This document shows positions 33,022-41,800 of a stretch of DNA of 64,000 nucleotides, piece after piece; the stretch's first letter is position 1, and each line of letters opens with the position of its first letter. A model generated the notes under the pieces. That model was not told where the DNA came from. It worked only from the letters and a program-made list of their open reading frames with translations, and searched no databases. Source of the DNA: Tahibacter soli (GTDB lineage: Bacteria; Pseudomonadota; Gammaproteobacteria; Xanthomonadales; Rhodanobacteraceae); NCBI RefSeq assembly GCF_025717065.2, contig NZ_JAOVZO020000023.1, forward strand, positions 248,001 through 312,000, read 5' to 3'. A program made the position numbers and the translations under genes.

Positions 33022-35970
33022 TCAGCCCTCGAACCCGCTCGCGAAAATGCCGACCGGATCGGTGTCGCTCGCACTGTTGTTCGCGGGCTGCACTTCGGTC
33101 TGGCTCGCGGCCGGCGCGACGAACGCTTGCAGCGTCACCGGCGATTCGGGCTGGGACAGCACCGTCATCGTGAACGCGAACGTCACGGTCACGCCGACCG
33201 GCACGTTGACGAATTGCTCCATCGCGCCGGTGCCGGCGGCGACCGCGCATGGCGTCGCGTCGCTGCGGCTGCAGGTCCAGACGAACGCGATGACGTTGCC
33301 CGGTTGCGCGACCGACACCCGCGCCTGATTCGCCGTGTCGGGACCGAGATTGCGCACGTCGACCGCGTACGTCGTCTCGCTGCCGCCGACGATGAACGAG
33401 CGGCCGTTGCTGACGCCGATCGCGAGATCCACGCCGGACGCCACCGTGATCGTGAACGTCCGCGCGGCCGAGGTATCGTTGCCGCCGTCGCCCGTGCCGC
33501 CGTTGTCGCGCGCACGCACGCCGATCGTTGCCGTGCCGCCGCGGCCGGTGAGCGTGTAGGAAAGGTTGCCGCTCGCGTCGATGCCGACGGTGCTCACGAT
33601 GTCGTTCGGATCGCTGTCGACCGTGGTCGCGAACGCGTCGATCGACTGCCCGGCTTCGTCGGCCGGCCCCGTCGACACGCCGCCGGCGAATCCCGCGACC
33701 GACTGCGCACCGCTCGTCGCGGCGGCGTGCGTGAGGTTCGCGCCGAGCGTGAAGCTCGGCGGATCGTTCACCGGGCGCACCTGAATCTCGACGCTGCCGG
33801 TCGCGCTTTCGGCGCCGTCGCCGGCCGTGTACGCGAACGTCGCCGTGCCGTTGGCGTCGGCCGGCGGCGTGTAGTCGAACGAGCCGTCGGCGTGCAGCAC
33901 GACCGTGCCGCCGATGCCGCCCGCGGCGAACGTGCCCGGCACGACGGCGAGCGTGTCGCCGTCGGCGTCGTCGTCGTTCGCGAGCACGCCGGCCGCCGAG
34001 GCGACCGTCAGGCTGCCGTCTTCGGCGAGCGAATAGCTGTCGGCCGTCGTCGTCGCAACGCGGTTCACGCGATGCGCCACGCTCGCGCCGACGGCGAGAA
34101 AGTTCGCGTCGCCCGCGTAGCTCGCGGCGATCGTGCGAGCCCCGGCCGTCGTCAGCGTCAGCGCGCAGTGCGTCGCGGGCGGTGCGATCGTGCAGCTGTC
34201 CACGCCGTCGCCGACCGTGATGTCGCCGGTGGTCGTGCCCGCGCCGGGCGCCACGATGCCGAAGTCGACGCTCGCATCGAACGCCTCGCCGGGGCGCGAC
34301 AGGCCCGGCGTCGCCACGGTCAGTCGCGTCGTCGCTTTGTTCACGACGTGCGTCGTCGCGTTCGCGCTGCTCGCGAACAGCGCCGGCGCGTCGGACGAGA
34401 ACGTCGCGGTCACCGTCTTGCCGCCGGCCGTCGCGTTCGCGAGCGTGCAGGCGCCGTCGCCGTTCGCGAGCGCGATGCCGCAGCTGTGGCCGTCGCCGTC
34501 GCTCACGAGCACGCTGCCGGCCGGAAAGCCGACCTTGCCGCGCACCGACACGTTCACCGCGTACGGCTCGCCGGTCACGCTCGGGGCGATGCCGATCCTC
34601 GGCGACGTGGCCTGCACGCCGTCGACGATGAACAAGGTGGTGCGGCGATCGTTGCCCGTGCTGCCTTGCGAATAGCCTTCGGTGCCCGCGACCACGACGA
34701 CGCCGTCGTTGCGCACCGCGACCGCGCCGGCCTCGTCGGTGAGGGTGCCGGGCGGACCGTTGAAGAGCTGCGTCCACAGCTGGGTTCCGGCGTCGTCGTA
34801 CTTCACCACGCCGTAGTCGAATCCGTCGAAGCCGGTCGCGCGGCCGGCCGAGACGACGCCGCCGGTCGGATCGAGCGCGACCGCATAGGCGATGTTCGAT
34901 CCGGTGATGCCCGAGTAAGGCAGATAGTTGCGCAGCCACTGCTGCGTTCCGGCGGCGTCGAACTTGGCCGTCGTGAGGCCGTTGCCCGGATTCCAGGCTG
35001 CGCCTGCGAGGTAGACGTTGCCCTGGCCGTCGCGCACGAGGGCGCTGCCGTAGTTGTTGTGCGGCCCCGTCACGGTCGCCGTCCATTGCTGGACGCCGGT
35101 CGCGCGATCGTAGCCGACGGTGATCGCGTCGTAGTGGTCGCCGGTGTTCGAGATGCCCGTGACGACGACGCTGTCGCCGTTCACGACGACGGCGTTGGCC
35201 TGGTCGCCGTGCCTGCCGTTGCCGTAGCGCGACGCCCATTGCTGCACGCCGGATGCGTCGTATTTGACGGTGGCGTAGTCGTTGCGGCCGCCCGCACCCT
35301 TCGATCCGCCGGTGACGTAGACGTTGCCGTCGGGGTCGAGGGCAAGGGCCAGCACTTCGTCCTGCAGTCCGTCCGGGCCGTTGTAGCGCGCGGTCCACAG
35401 CTCGTTGCCGTCGGTGTCGTATTTCACCGTGCCGTAGTCGAACTGATCGATGCCCGCGCCGCCCGCCTGCGAGCGGCCGGTGACGTACACGTTGCCGGCG
35501 GCGTCGACCGCCATCGCGCGCGGCTGCTGGTACACGCCGCCCGGGAACGAATAGCGCCGCAGCCACTGCTGCGTGCCGGCGCTGTCGTACTTGATCGTGA
35601 CGAACTGGACGTAGTTGGTGCCGGTCACGTAGACGTTGCCGGCCGCGTCCACACCGACGCCGTAGGGGAATTGACCGGGATTTTCGGTTTCGGGCGGCTG
35701 CATCGCGTTCCAGGCCACCGAGCCGTCGGGCGCGTATTTGGTGGTGCGATAGCGCCAGTCCGTGCCGTTCCAGCGCGAGCCGACGACGTAGGTATTGCCG
35801 GCGGCATCGACCGCGAGCGTATGCCGGCCGCGGTCGGCGACGCCGTCGGCAAGGCGTTCCGGCGCACCGGGGTCGCCGCTGCGGGCGGTGACGACGATGG
35901 CGGGAGCGGCGAGCGCGGACGTGCCGAAGAGGACGGCTGCGATGCAGCCGGCGAGGGCGAGAATCTTCAT
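33022..35970 (-). CDS. Large exported SBBP beta-propeller/Ig-like protein with C-terminal GFE tag
   Basis: 982 residues. The ATG at 35970 begins a good signal peptide (MKILALAGCIAAVLFGTSALA); an upstream ATG at 36000 would add 10 residues. Residues about 45-440 are SBBP-type propeller repeats (VDAAGNVYVTG, KYDxxGTQQW pattern, about eight copies). After this come two Big_3-like Ig repeats (GKVGFPAGSVLVSDGDGHSC and similar), a cadherin/VCBS-like domain (ANDDDADGDTLAVVPGTF, DGSFDYTPPADANGTATFAY), another Ig-like domain and a DUF11-like domain (VDLAIGVSNGRSFIVGGSETTY). The C-terminus is DPVGIFASGFEG. Probably a surface or secreted adhesive protein. The last residues resemble those of two other nearby exported proteins. 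Confidence 0.88.
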   Translation of the reverse strand: MKILALAGCIAAVLFGTSALAAPAIVVTARSGDPGAPERLADGVADRGRHTLAVDAAGNTYVVGSRWNGTDWRYRTTKYAPDGSVAWNAMQPPETENPGQFPYGVGVDAAGNVYVTGTNYVQFVTIKYDSAGTQQWLRRYSFPGGVYQQPRAMAVDAAGNVYVTGRSQAGGAGIDQFDYGTVKYDTDGNELWTARYNGPDGLQDEVLALALDPDGNVYVTGGSKGAGGRNDYATVKYDASGVQQWASRYGNGRHGDQANAVVVNGDSVVVTGISNTGDHYDAITVGYDRATGVQQWTATVTGPHNNYGSALVRDGQGNVYLAGAAWNPGNGLTTAKFDAAGTQQWLRNYLPYSGITGSNIAYAVALDPTGGVVSAGRATGFDGFDYGVVKYDDAGTQLWTQLFNGPPGTLTDEAGAVAVRNDGVVVVAGTEGYSQGSTGNDRRTTLFIVDGVQATSPRIGIAPSVTGEPYAVNVSVRGKVGFPAGSVLVSDGDGHSCGIALANGDGACTLANATAGGKTVTATFSSDAPALFASSANATTHVVNKATTRLTVATPGLSRPGEAFDASVDFGIVAPGAGTTTGDITVGDGVDSCTIAPPATHCALTLTTAGARTIAASYAGDANFLAVGASVAHRVNRVATTTADSYSLAEDGSLTVASAAGVLANDDDADGDTLAVVPGTFAAGGIGGTVVLHADGSFDYTPPADANGTATFAYTAGDGAESATGSVEIQVRPVNDPPSFTLGANLTHAAATSGAQSVAGFAGGVSTGPADEAGQSIDAFATTVDSDPNDIVSTVGIDASGNLSYTLTGRGGTATIGVRARDNGGTGDGGNDTSAARTFTITVASGVDLAIGVSNGRSFIVGGSETTYAVDVRNLGPDTANQARVSVAQPGNVIAFVWTCSRSDATPCAVAAGTGAMEQFVNVPVGVTVTFAFTMTVLSQPESPVTLQAFVAPAASQTEVQPANNSASDTDPVGIFASGFEG

Positions 35971-36223
35971 AGGAGGCCTGTGCGAGTCAGGACGGCTCAA
36001 TCGCCCCGCGCGGTTGCCGGCGTCCTGTCGTTGCTAGCGCGGTTGCGGGGCGCCGGCTATCGCGGGCGGGCGGCCGGCGTGTTTTCATCGTTTCGAGCGA
36101 AATCTCGTATGGTACAAGTGTAAAATGAGGCATGCGCCGGTCGTTTGCGAGAGCCCGCCATGTTCGGTCCGCGAGCGGCGCCACGTTCAGTCGCCCAACG
36201 GGGTCCGTCACGAGAGAGTCGTC

Positions 36224-37711
36224 ATGTCGCGTCTTGTCGCCTGCGCCGCGCTGTCGTTGTTGCCCGCCGGTGCCGCGTTGGCCGAGTACGCGCTCGGGCC
36301 GACCGGCAATACGATCCTGAAGAATCCGATCGCCGGCGCGAGTCAGTTCGGCTACGGCACGACCACCGGCGACGTCGACGGCGACGGCACCGACGACCTG
36401 ATCGTTTCGCCGAACGGCGGCAACGCGCTGCGCATCCTGCGCGGCCAGGCCTGGGACGTCGGTACGACCGGCACTCCGATCAAGTTTTTCGGATCGACGT
36501 TCGAGCCCGGCGTCAGCTTTCGCGCGAACACGCCGATCACCGGCGACTTCGACGGCGACGGCCGCGACGAGATCGCGTTCGGCAATCCGTCGTACAGCGC
36601 GTCGTTTCCGTCCGGCGGTCGTGCCTATGTCGCGCGCCGCGACAACGCCGGCGTCTGGGACGTCGTCACGACGATCCAGCAGGGCAATAACGGCTACCCC
36701 GGCGTGCACGAGGCCGGCGACAGCTTCGGCAACGCGCTCGCCAGCGGCGATTTCGACAACGACGGCTACGACGATCTCGCGATCGGCGCGCTCGGCGAGG
36801 CCGTCGGCACGGTCGACGAGGCCGGCGCGGTGATGATCGAATACGGCACGGCCGCCGGCATCACGTCGGCGCGCGGCACGCTCGTCACGCGCAACAGCGA
36901 CGGACTCACGTTCGATCCGCTCGAAGGCGACCGCTTCGGCTACGCGCTCGCGAGCGGCGATTTCGACGCGGACGGCTACGACGATCTGGCGATCGGCGCG
37001 ACCGGCGCGCGCTGCCCCGACGGCACGACGAAGAGCGGCGCGGTCATCGTCATGTACGGCAGCGCGAGCGGCATCGTGACGACGCGCTCGCGCATCTTCC
37101 GGCCCGGCGTCGGCGCAATGCTCGGCACGTGCACGGGCGGAACGCTGTTCGGCATCGATCTGCAAGCCGCGCCGTTCGACAGCGGGCTGACGTCGGATCT
37201 GGCGATCGGCACCTACGCCGATGCGGTGCACGTCGTCTACGCGGGCGACACCGGCGGTCTTGCGACCGCCGGCAACCAGCGCTTCACCCCGGCCGACGTG
37301 CCGGGCGCGTCGACGGGCGGGCGCTTCGGCTCGAAGCTCGCGTCGGGCCGTCTGCGCCGCACCACGACCGGCCTCATCTTCGGCCGCACGAGCCTCGTCG
37401 TCGGCGCGCCGGGCGAAGCGGCGAACGGGCTCGACGAGTCCGGTTCGGTCGCGATCTTCCATGCGAACGCCGGCGGGTTGACCGCGAGCGGCGTCGAACG
37501 CTGGACGCGCAGCGCGCAGCGCAACATCGGCGCGCCGGCGATCGACGATCGCTACGGCAGCGCGCTGACCACCGGCGACTACAACGACGACGGCGCCCCG
37601 GACCTCGCGATCGGCGTGCCGTACTACGACGACGGCGCCACGGCGGACGACGGCGCGGTCGAAGTGCTGTACGGCAGCGAGTTCATTTTTCGCGACGGCT
37701 TCGAACCGTAG
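36224..37711 (+). CDS. Exported FG-GAP repeat protein with C-terminal GFE tag
   Basis: 495 residues from the ATG at 36224, with signal peptide MSRLVACAALSLLPAGAALA. Seven integrin-alpha-like FG-GAP blades are seen, each with a Ca2+-binding D-x-D-G-D-G-x-D-D loop: GDVDGDGTDDLIV, GDFDGDGRDEIAFG, GDFDNDGYDDLAIGALGE, GDFDADGYDDLAIG and GDYNDDGAPDLAIGVPYYDD are the clearest. The protein ends EFIFRDGFEP. Likely a surface-exposed or secreted calcium-stabilised propeller used in adhesion or ligand binding. It is divergent from the SBBP propeller gene and converges on the anti-sigma gene over only 20 bp. Confidence 0.88.
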   Translation: MSRLVACAALSLLPAGAALAEYALGPTGNTILKNPIAGASQFGYGTTTGDVDGDGTDDLIVSPNGGNALRILRGQAWDVGTTGTPIKFFGSTFEPGVSFRANTPITGDFDGDGRDEIAFGNPSYSASFPSGGRAYVARRDNAGVWDVVTTIQQGNNGYPGVHEAGDSFGNALASGDFDNDGYDDLAIGALGEAVGTVDEAGAVMIEYGTAAGITSARGTLVTRNSDGLTFDPLEGDRFGYALASGDFDADGYDDLAIGATGARCPDGTTKSGAVIVMYGSASGIVTTRSRIFRPGVGAMLGTCTGGTLFGIDLQAAPFDSGLTSDLAIGTYADAVHVVYAGDTGGLATAGNQRFTPADVPGASTGGRFGSKLASGRLRRTTTGLIFGRTSLVVGAPGEAANGLDESGSVAIFHANAGGLTASGVERWTRSAQRNIGAPAIDDRYGSALTTGDYNDDGAPDLAIGVPYYDDGATADDGAVEVLYGSEFIFRDGFEP

Positions 37712-37731
37712 CGCCGCCGCTGCCGGCGGCG
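37712..37731. terminator. Hairpin filling the gap between convergent stop codons
   Basis: CGCCGCCG-CTGC-CGGCGGCG, a perfect 8-bp stem, occupying exactly the 20 bp between the FG-GAP stop (37711) and the anti-sigma stop (37732). Confidence 0.55.
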
Positions 37732-38466
37732 TCAGATATCGAGGATTTCGCCCTTCGCGACGATCGGTCCCGCCGGCGCCGCATGCGGAACGCCTTGCCG
37801 GTCTTCGAGCGTGACCGCCAGCACCGCGCCCGCGGCGAGCCGCGCGCGCAGCGCCTCGGCAATGTCGACCGTATGCGCCTTGCGGTCGGACACGGCGCCG
37901 AGCGAAATAGGCGCGCCGCCGGAGGGAATGATCCACAATTCGCAAATGCGCTCGCCCGGGCTGACCGTACCCGGCACCGGCACCACGAACACCTTGCCCT
38001 GCGTCGCATCGACGGTGACGAGCCACGCGGCGCGGCCGTCGTCGTGCGCAAGCGTCGTGACCGGCCGCGCCGCCGCGGTTTCGGTCGGCGGTACGACGGC
38101 CGGGCGCAGCAGCACGACCGCGAGCGCGACGCCCGCCGCGACGGCCGTCGCGCAGCGCCATAGCAGCAGGCTGCCCCACAGCGGCGCTCGCGCGCGTTGC
38201 GGCGGCGCCTCCCAGCCCAGATCGCGGCGGATGCGCGGCCACAGCGCGGCGCTCGGCGCAACGGGTTCGACGCGCACGAGCCACGGCGCGAAACGCTGAT
38301 CCCAGCCGTCGACCAGGCGCGCGAACGCCGGATCGGTTTCGGCACGCGCGGCGGCGCGGCGGCGCTCGTCCGGTTCGAGGAGGCCGAGCATCAGCTCGGC
38401 TGCGAGCAGGTCGTCGCCGGGGGGCGAGCGATCGGAGGTGTCGATGTCGTCGGTCGGCGAGTTCAT
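37732..38466 (-). CDS. Anti-sigma factor (RskA-like)
   Basis: 244 residues. The cytoplasmic N-terminus has a short sigma-binding-like helix block (LLAAELMLGLLEPDERRRAAARAETDPAFARLVDGWDQRFAPW), then one membrane helix (ATAVAAGVALAVVLLRP), then a periplasmic domain with VFVVPVPGTVSPGERICELWIIPSGGAPISLG, characteristic of the anti-sigma-K (RskA) C-terminal domain. There is no clear HxxxCxxC zinc motif. Its ATG overlaps the stop of the sigma factor gene (ATGA), indicating translational coupling. It should hold the ECF sigma factor at the membrane until an unknown envelope signal acts. Confidence 0.9.
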   Translation of the reverse strand: MNSPTDDIDTSDRSPPGDDLLAAELMLGLLEPDERRRAAARAETDPAFARLVDGWDQRFAPWLVRVEPVAPSAALWPRIRRDLGWEAPPQRARAPLWGSLLLWRCATAVAAGVALAVVLLRPAVVPPTETAAARPVTTLAHDDGRAAWLVTVDATQGKVFVVPVPGTVSPGERICELWIIPSGGAPISLGAVSDRKAHTVDIAEALRARLAAGAVLAVTLEDRQGVPHAAPAGPIVAKGEILDI

Positions 38467-39038
38467 TGTTCGAGACACGCTCGCAGTTGCAGGAGGCTGC
38501 GCCGGATCCAGCTTTTGACGGTGCCGAGCGGCGATCCGCAGCGCGCGGCGAGTTCCGAGTACGTCGCGCCTTCGACGAACGCGGCGCGGATCAGGCGCTG
38601 CCGCTGCGGCTCGAGCTGGCTCATGCAGCCGTCGAGACGGGCGGCCGATTGCGCGTCGTCCGGCGACGGCGCCGCGCGGCCTTCGTCGGCGGCATGCTGC
38701 TCGATGACGTCGAGCGCGACCCACGTCGCCGACGATCCCGCGCCGCGCCGGCGATCGATCGCGCGATGCCGGGCGATCGAACCGAGCCAGGTGATCGCCG
38801 TCGCGCGAGAGCGGTCGAACTGCGCGGCCTTGTGCCAGATGGCGACGTAGGCCTCCTGCAGCGCGTCCTCGGCCTCGGCGCGGTCGCGCAGCACCGACAG
38901 GCAGATGCCGAAGAGCAGCGCGCTCGTTTCCCGGTACAACGCCTGGAACGCGTCGCGGTCGCCGGCGGCGACGCGGGACAGCAGCAGTTCCGGGCCGCGT
39001 GCGTCGACGACCGGCTGCGGAGCGTTCGTTTGCGTCAT
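38463..39038 (-). CDS. ECF-type RNA polymerase sigma factor
   Basis: 191 residues from the ATG at 39038 with AAAGGA upstream. Region 2 reads LYRETSALLFGICLSVLRDRAEAEDALQEAYVAIWHKAAQF and continues into AITWLGSIARHRAIDRRR; region 4 has LEPQRQRLIRAAFVEGATYSELAARCGSPLGTVKSWIRRSLLQL, a full helix-turn-helix. This pattern, with a translationally coupled RskA-like anti-sigma, fits the SigK-like ECF groups. Targets cannot be read from the sequence, but the operon sits among exported-protein genes. Confidence 0.93.
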   Translation of the reverse strand: MTQTNAPQPVVDARGPELLLSRVAAGDRDAFQALYRETSALLFGICLSVLRDRAEAEDALQEAYVAIWHKAAQFDRSRATAITWLGSIARHRAIDRRRGAGSSATWVALDVIEQHAADEGRAAPSPDDAQSAARLDGCMSQLEPQRQRLIRAAFVEGATYSELAARCGSPLGTVKSWIRRSLLQLRACLEQ

Positions 39039-39206
39039 GCGTCGTCCTTTCGCTGCGTGTACAAGGATAGTAGTCAACACGGCCCCCGTTCGGATAGCCG
39101 GATCGTTACGCACCTTACGTCGGCAGTATGCGCCGCGGATGCACGCGCGCACCCTCGAACGCAAAGAGCGCCTCGCGGCGCTCCGGCTACCCCATGTTCG
39201 GGGCGC

Positions 39207-41396
39207 CTACTCGAATCCGTCGCCGAACAGTCCGCGAGGGTCCGGCCCGTCGCTCGCGGTGTCGTTGGACGCGTCGGTGTCGCGCCACGCGACCGGCACG
39301 GTCACCGTCACGCTCTCGCTCAGCGGCGTTTCCGGCAGTGGCGGGGCATGCACGGTCAGCGTGATGCGGATGCTCGCGCCGGCCGGGATGTCGGCGAAGA
39401 GGTCGATCGCGCCGCTGCCGCTCGCGGGGCACTGCGCGCCACCGGTCGCGCTGCAGGTCCAGTGCGGCGATTCGACGTCGGCGCCGAGCGCGTCGGCGAC
39501 GTGCGCGCCGACGACGCCGTTCGCGCCGAGATTGCTCACGTCGATCGTATAGACGACGTCGCTGCCGCCTTGCACGTAGCCGGTGCCGTTGTCGACGCCG
39601 ACCGCGAGATCGACGGTCGGTCGCGGCGGCACCGCGACGCCGTTCGACGCCGCGCCGGTGCCGACCGCGTTGATCGCGCTGACGCTGCAGTCGTACGCCG
39701 TATCCTCGTCGAGGCCGGTCACGACGATCGGCGACTGCATGCCGGTCGCTTCGAGCGCGCCGGGACCGCATGCCGCGACGTAGCCGCTGACGGCGTCGCC
39801 GCCGTCGTCGGCCGGCGCGTCGAACGCGAGGCTCACGCCGCCGACGCCACGGGTCGCCGACACGAGCGTCGGCGCGCCCGGTACGGTCATCGGCGTGACC
39901 GATGCCGACGGCGCGGAAGCCGGACCGGTACCGATGACGCTGATCGCGCTCACCGTGCACGTCACCGGCGTGCCGTTCGACAGGCCCGTCACGAGGATCG
40001 TCGGCACCGAACCGTGCACGCTCGCGCTGCCGCACGTCGCGACATAGCCCGAAATCGCCGCGCCGCCGTCGCTCCCCGGCGGCGTAAAGCTCACTTCGAC
40101 GCTCGCGTTGCCGGCGACGACGCCGGTGATCGCCGGCGCGCCGGGCAGGTTGGCCGGTGTCACGGCGGCCGGCGCGGACGGCGCGCCGTTGCCGCGCGCG
40201 TTCGTCGCGTAGACGGTGCACGCGACGGTGACGCCGTTCGCGAGCATGTCGACGACGATCGGCGACGCGCCGCCGACGCGCGTCTGCGTGCCGCACGTCG
40301 CGGTGTACGCGCTGATCGGCTGGCCGCCGTCCGAAAACGGCGCGATGAACGACACGGTGGCCCTGTTGACGCCCGGTGCCGCGGAGACGCCGGTGGGGAT
40401 GCCGGGCGGCGTATACGGCGACACGTAGTTGCCGACCGAGCCGGAATAGACCGCCGTCGGTATCGTCGCGAGCACGACGTTGGCGAGGCCGTCGACGATG
40501 CTGATCGTTCCGGGCGTCACCGGGTCGCCCGCGTTCAGGACGTACACCGTGCGGCCGTCCGGATGCACGCTCACGCCGAACGGGCGGTGACCGACCGGCA
40601 GGTTGTTGAGCACGATCCCGCCGGTGGTGTCGACGATCGACAGCGTGTCCGATGCGCTGTTGGCGACGTACAGGCGCGCGCCGTCGCCGGCGAGCGCCAC
40701 GCCGACCGGCGAGTTGCCGACGTTCCAGCGCGTGATCACCGTGTTCGTCGCGGTGTCGATCACGCTGACGTTCGCACCGGAGAAGTTCGACACGAACGCG
40801 CGCGTGCCGTCGGCGCTGAACACCGCGGCCCAGGGACTGGTGCCGGCGTTCGCGATCGTCGCGACGATCGTGTCGGTCGCGGTGTCGATCACGGCGATCG
40901 CATTGCTGCCGCCGATCGTGACGTAGGCGCGCGTGCCCTGCGGGTTGACCGCGACGCCGCCGAGCGCGGTGCCGACGGGGATCGTCTTGACGACCGTGTT
41001 GGTCGTCAGGTCGATGACCGTGACGTCGGCGCTCGCGTAGTTCGCGACGTAGGCGCGCGTGCCGTCGGGCTTGATCGCGATGCCGTACGGATTCTGGCCG
41101 ACGCCGAGCGTCGCGACGACGGTGTGGCCCCCGGTCTCGACGATGCTGACGGTGTTGCTGCCGCTGTTGCCGACGAGCATGCGCGAGCCGTCGGCGCTGA
41201 TCGCGATCGGAAACGGGCGCGCGCCGACCGGCACGGTCGCCACGAGCTGCCGCGTGACCGTATCGAACACCGATACGTCGCCGGTGTAGTAGTTGCCCGT
41301 GTAGACGAACGGCGCCGCGGACGCCGGCGACGCGGCGATGCCGAGCACGGCGGCGCAGAACGCGCGCGGCAGGCGATGCAGTGGGGAGTGGCGCAT
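39207..41396 (-). CDS. Exported YVTN beta-propeller/fibronectin-like protein with C-terminal GFE tag
   Basis: 729 residues; signal peptide MRHSPLHRLPRAFCAAVLGI to about PASAA. Residues about 28-330 are YVTN-type propeller repeats (the 'G-x-x-P-x-G-x-A-x-x-x-x-G-x-R-x-Y-V-x-N' pattern, as in GTRAYVANYASADVTVIDLTTNTVV and its neighbours). Then come three fibronectin-type-III-like domains (PGAPAITGVVAGNASVEVSFTPP and similar) separated by Ala/Pro linkers, and a DUF11-like domain (VDLAVGVDNGTGYVQGGSDVVYTIDVSN). The C-terminus is RGLFGDGFE. A likely secreted or surface protein. Its DUF11-like domain and C-terminal tag match those of the SBBP protein at 33022-35970. Confidence 0.88.
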   Translation of the reverse strand: MRHSPLHRLPRAFCAAVLGIAASPASAAPFVYTGNYYTGDVSVFDTVTRQLVATVPVGARPFPIAISADGSRMLVGNSGSNTVSIVETGGHTVVATLGVGQNPYGIAIKPDGTRAYVANYASADVTVIDLTTNTVVKTIPVGTALGGVAVNPQGTRAYVTIGGSNAIAVIDTATDTIVATIANAGTSPWAAVFSADGTRAFVSNFSGANVSVIDTATNTVITRWNVGNSPVGVALAGDGARLYVANSASDTLSIVDTTGGIVLNNLPVGHRPFGVSVHPDGRTVYVLNAGDPVTPGTISIVDGLANVVLATIPTAVYSGSVGNYVSPYTPPGIPTGVSAAPGVNRATVSFIAPFSDGGQPISAYTATCGTQTRVGGASPIVVDMLANGVTVACTVYATNARGNGAPSAPAAVTPANLPGAPAITGVVAGNASVEVSFTPPGSDGGAAISGYVATCGSASVHGSVPTILVTGLSNGTPVTCTVSAISVIGTGPASAPSASVTPMTVPGAPTLVSATRGVGGVSLAFDAPADDGGDAVSGYVAACGPGALEATGMQSPIVVTGLDEDTAYDCSVSAINAVGTGAASNGVAVPPRPTVDLAVGVDNGTGYVQGGSDVVYTIDVSNLGANGVVGAHVADALGADVESPHWTCSATGGAQCPASGSGAIDLFADIPAGASIRITLTVHAPPLPETPLSESVTVTVPVAWRDTDASNDTASDGPDPRGLFGDGFE

Positions 41397-41800
41397 ACGT
41401 GGACCCTCGACGATGGATGGCGTCCGCGCGCATCCGGGGTCGGCCGGACGCCGCGCGCAGGGCGCCTGATTCGTCTATCGGTTTTTCGGCGGCGCGACTG
41501 TCAGTTCGCGGTCCGGTTTCGCGCGACATGGGCGCGACGCGGGAAACGAACCGGGTGACGACGGTCGAGCGCATCGGCGCAGGCCGGTGAACCCGACCGG
41601 CGCCGCCGCCCGATAGCTCTATGCGGCTGCCGGCGTCAACTGCAAGAGTTGACAGCTGTCTCGTCGCGGTCGCGACCGATAAAAGTCCACCATTACAATT
41701 TGCGCGATGCCTCGCGCGGCCCCGATTCCGCAACACGCGGAGCGGCAGTCGCGCCGTCGCACCGGGCATCGAACCGTCCGCCCCCGACGAGGATCCCACC
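41397..41800. other. Divergent intergenic region with inverted repeat, 404 bp
   Basis: Lies between the minus-strand YVTN protein gene and the plus-strand flavoprotein gene. It holds a perfect 7-bp inverted repeat GTCAACT-GCAAG-AGTTGAC at 41635-41653, immediately upstream of a TTGACA (41649-41654, overlapping) and an AT-rich TTACAATTT at about 41692-41700. This is a candidate operator/promoter of the flavoprotein gene. No gene is seen. Confidence 0.45.

Noticed and set aside
33127-36123. Plus-strand open frame of about 1000 codons opposite the SBBP protein
   Set aside because: Antisense shadow, low-complexity composition; the minus strand has signal peptide, propeller repeats and tag.
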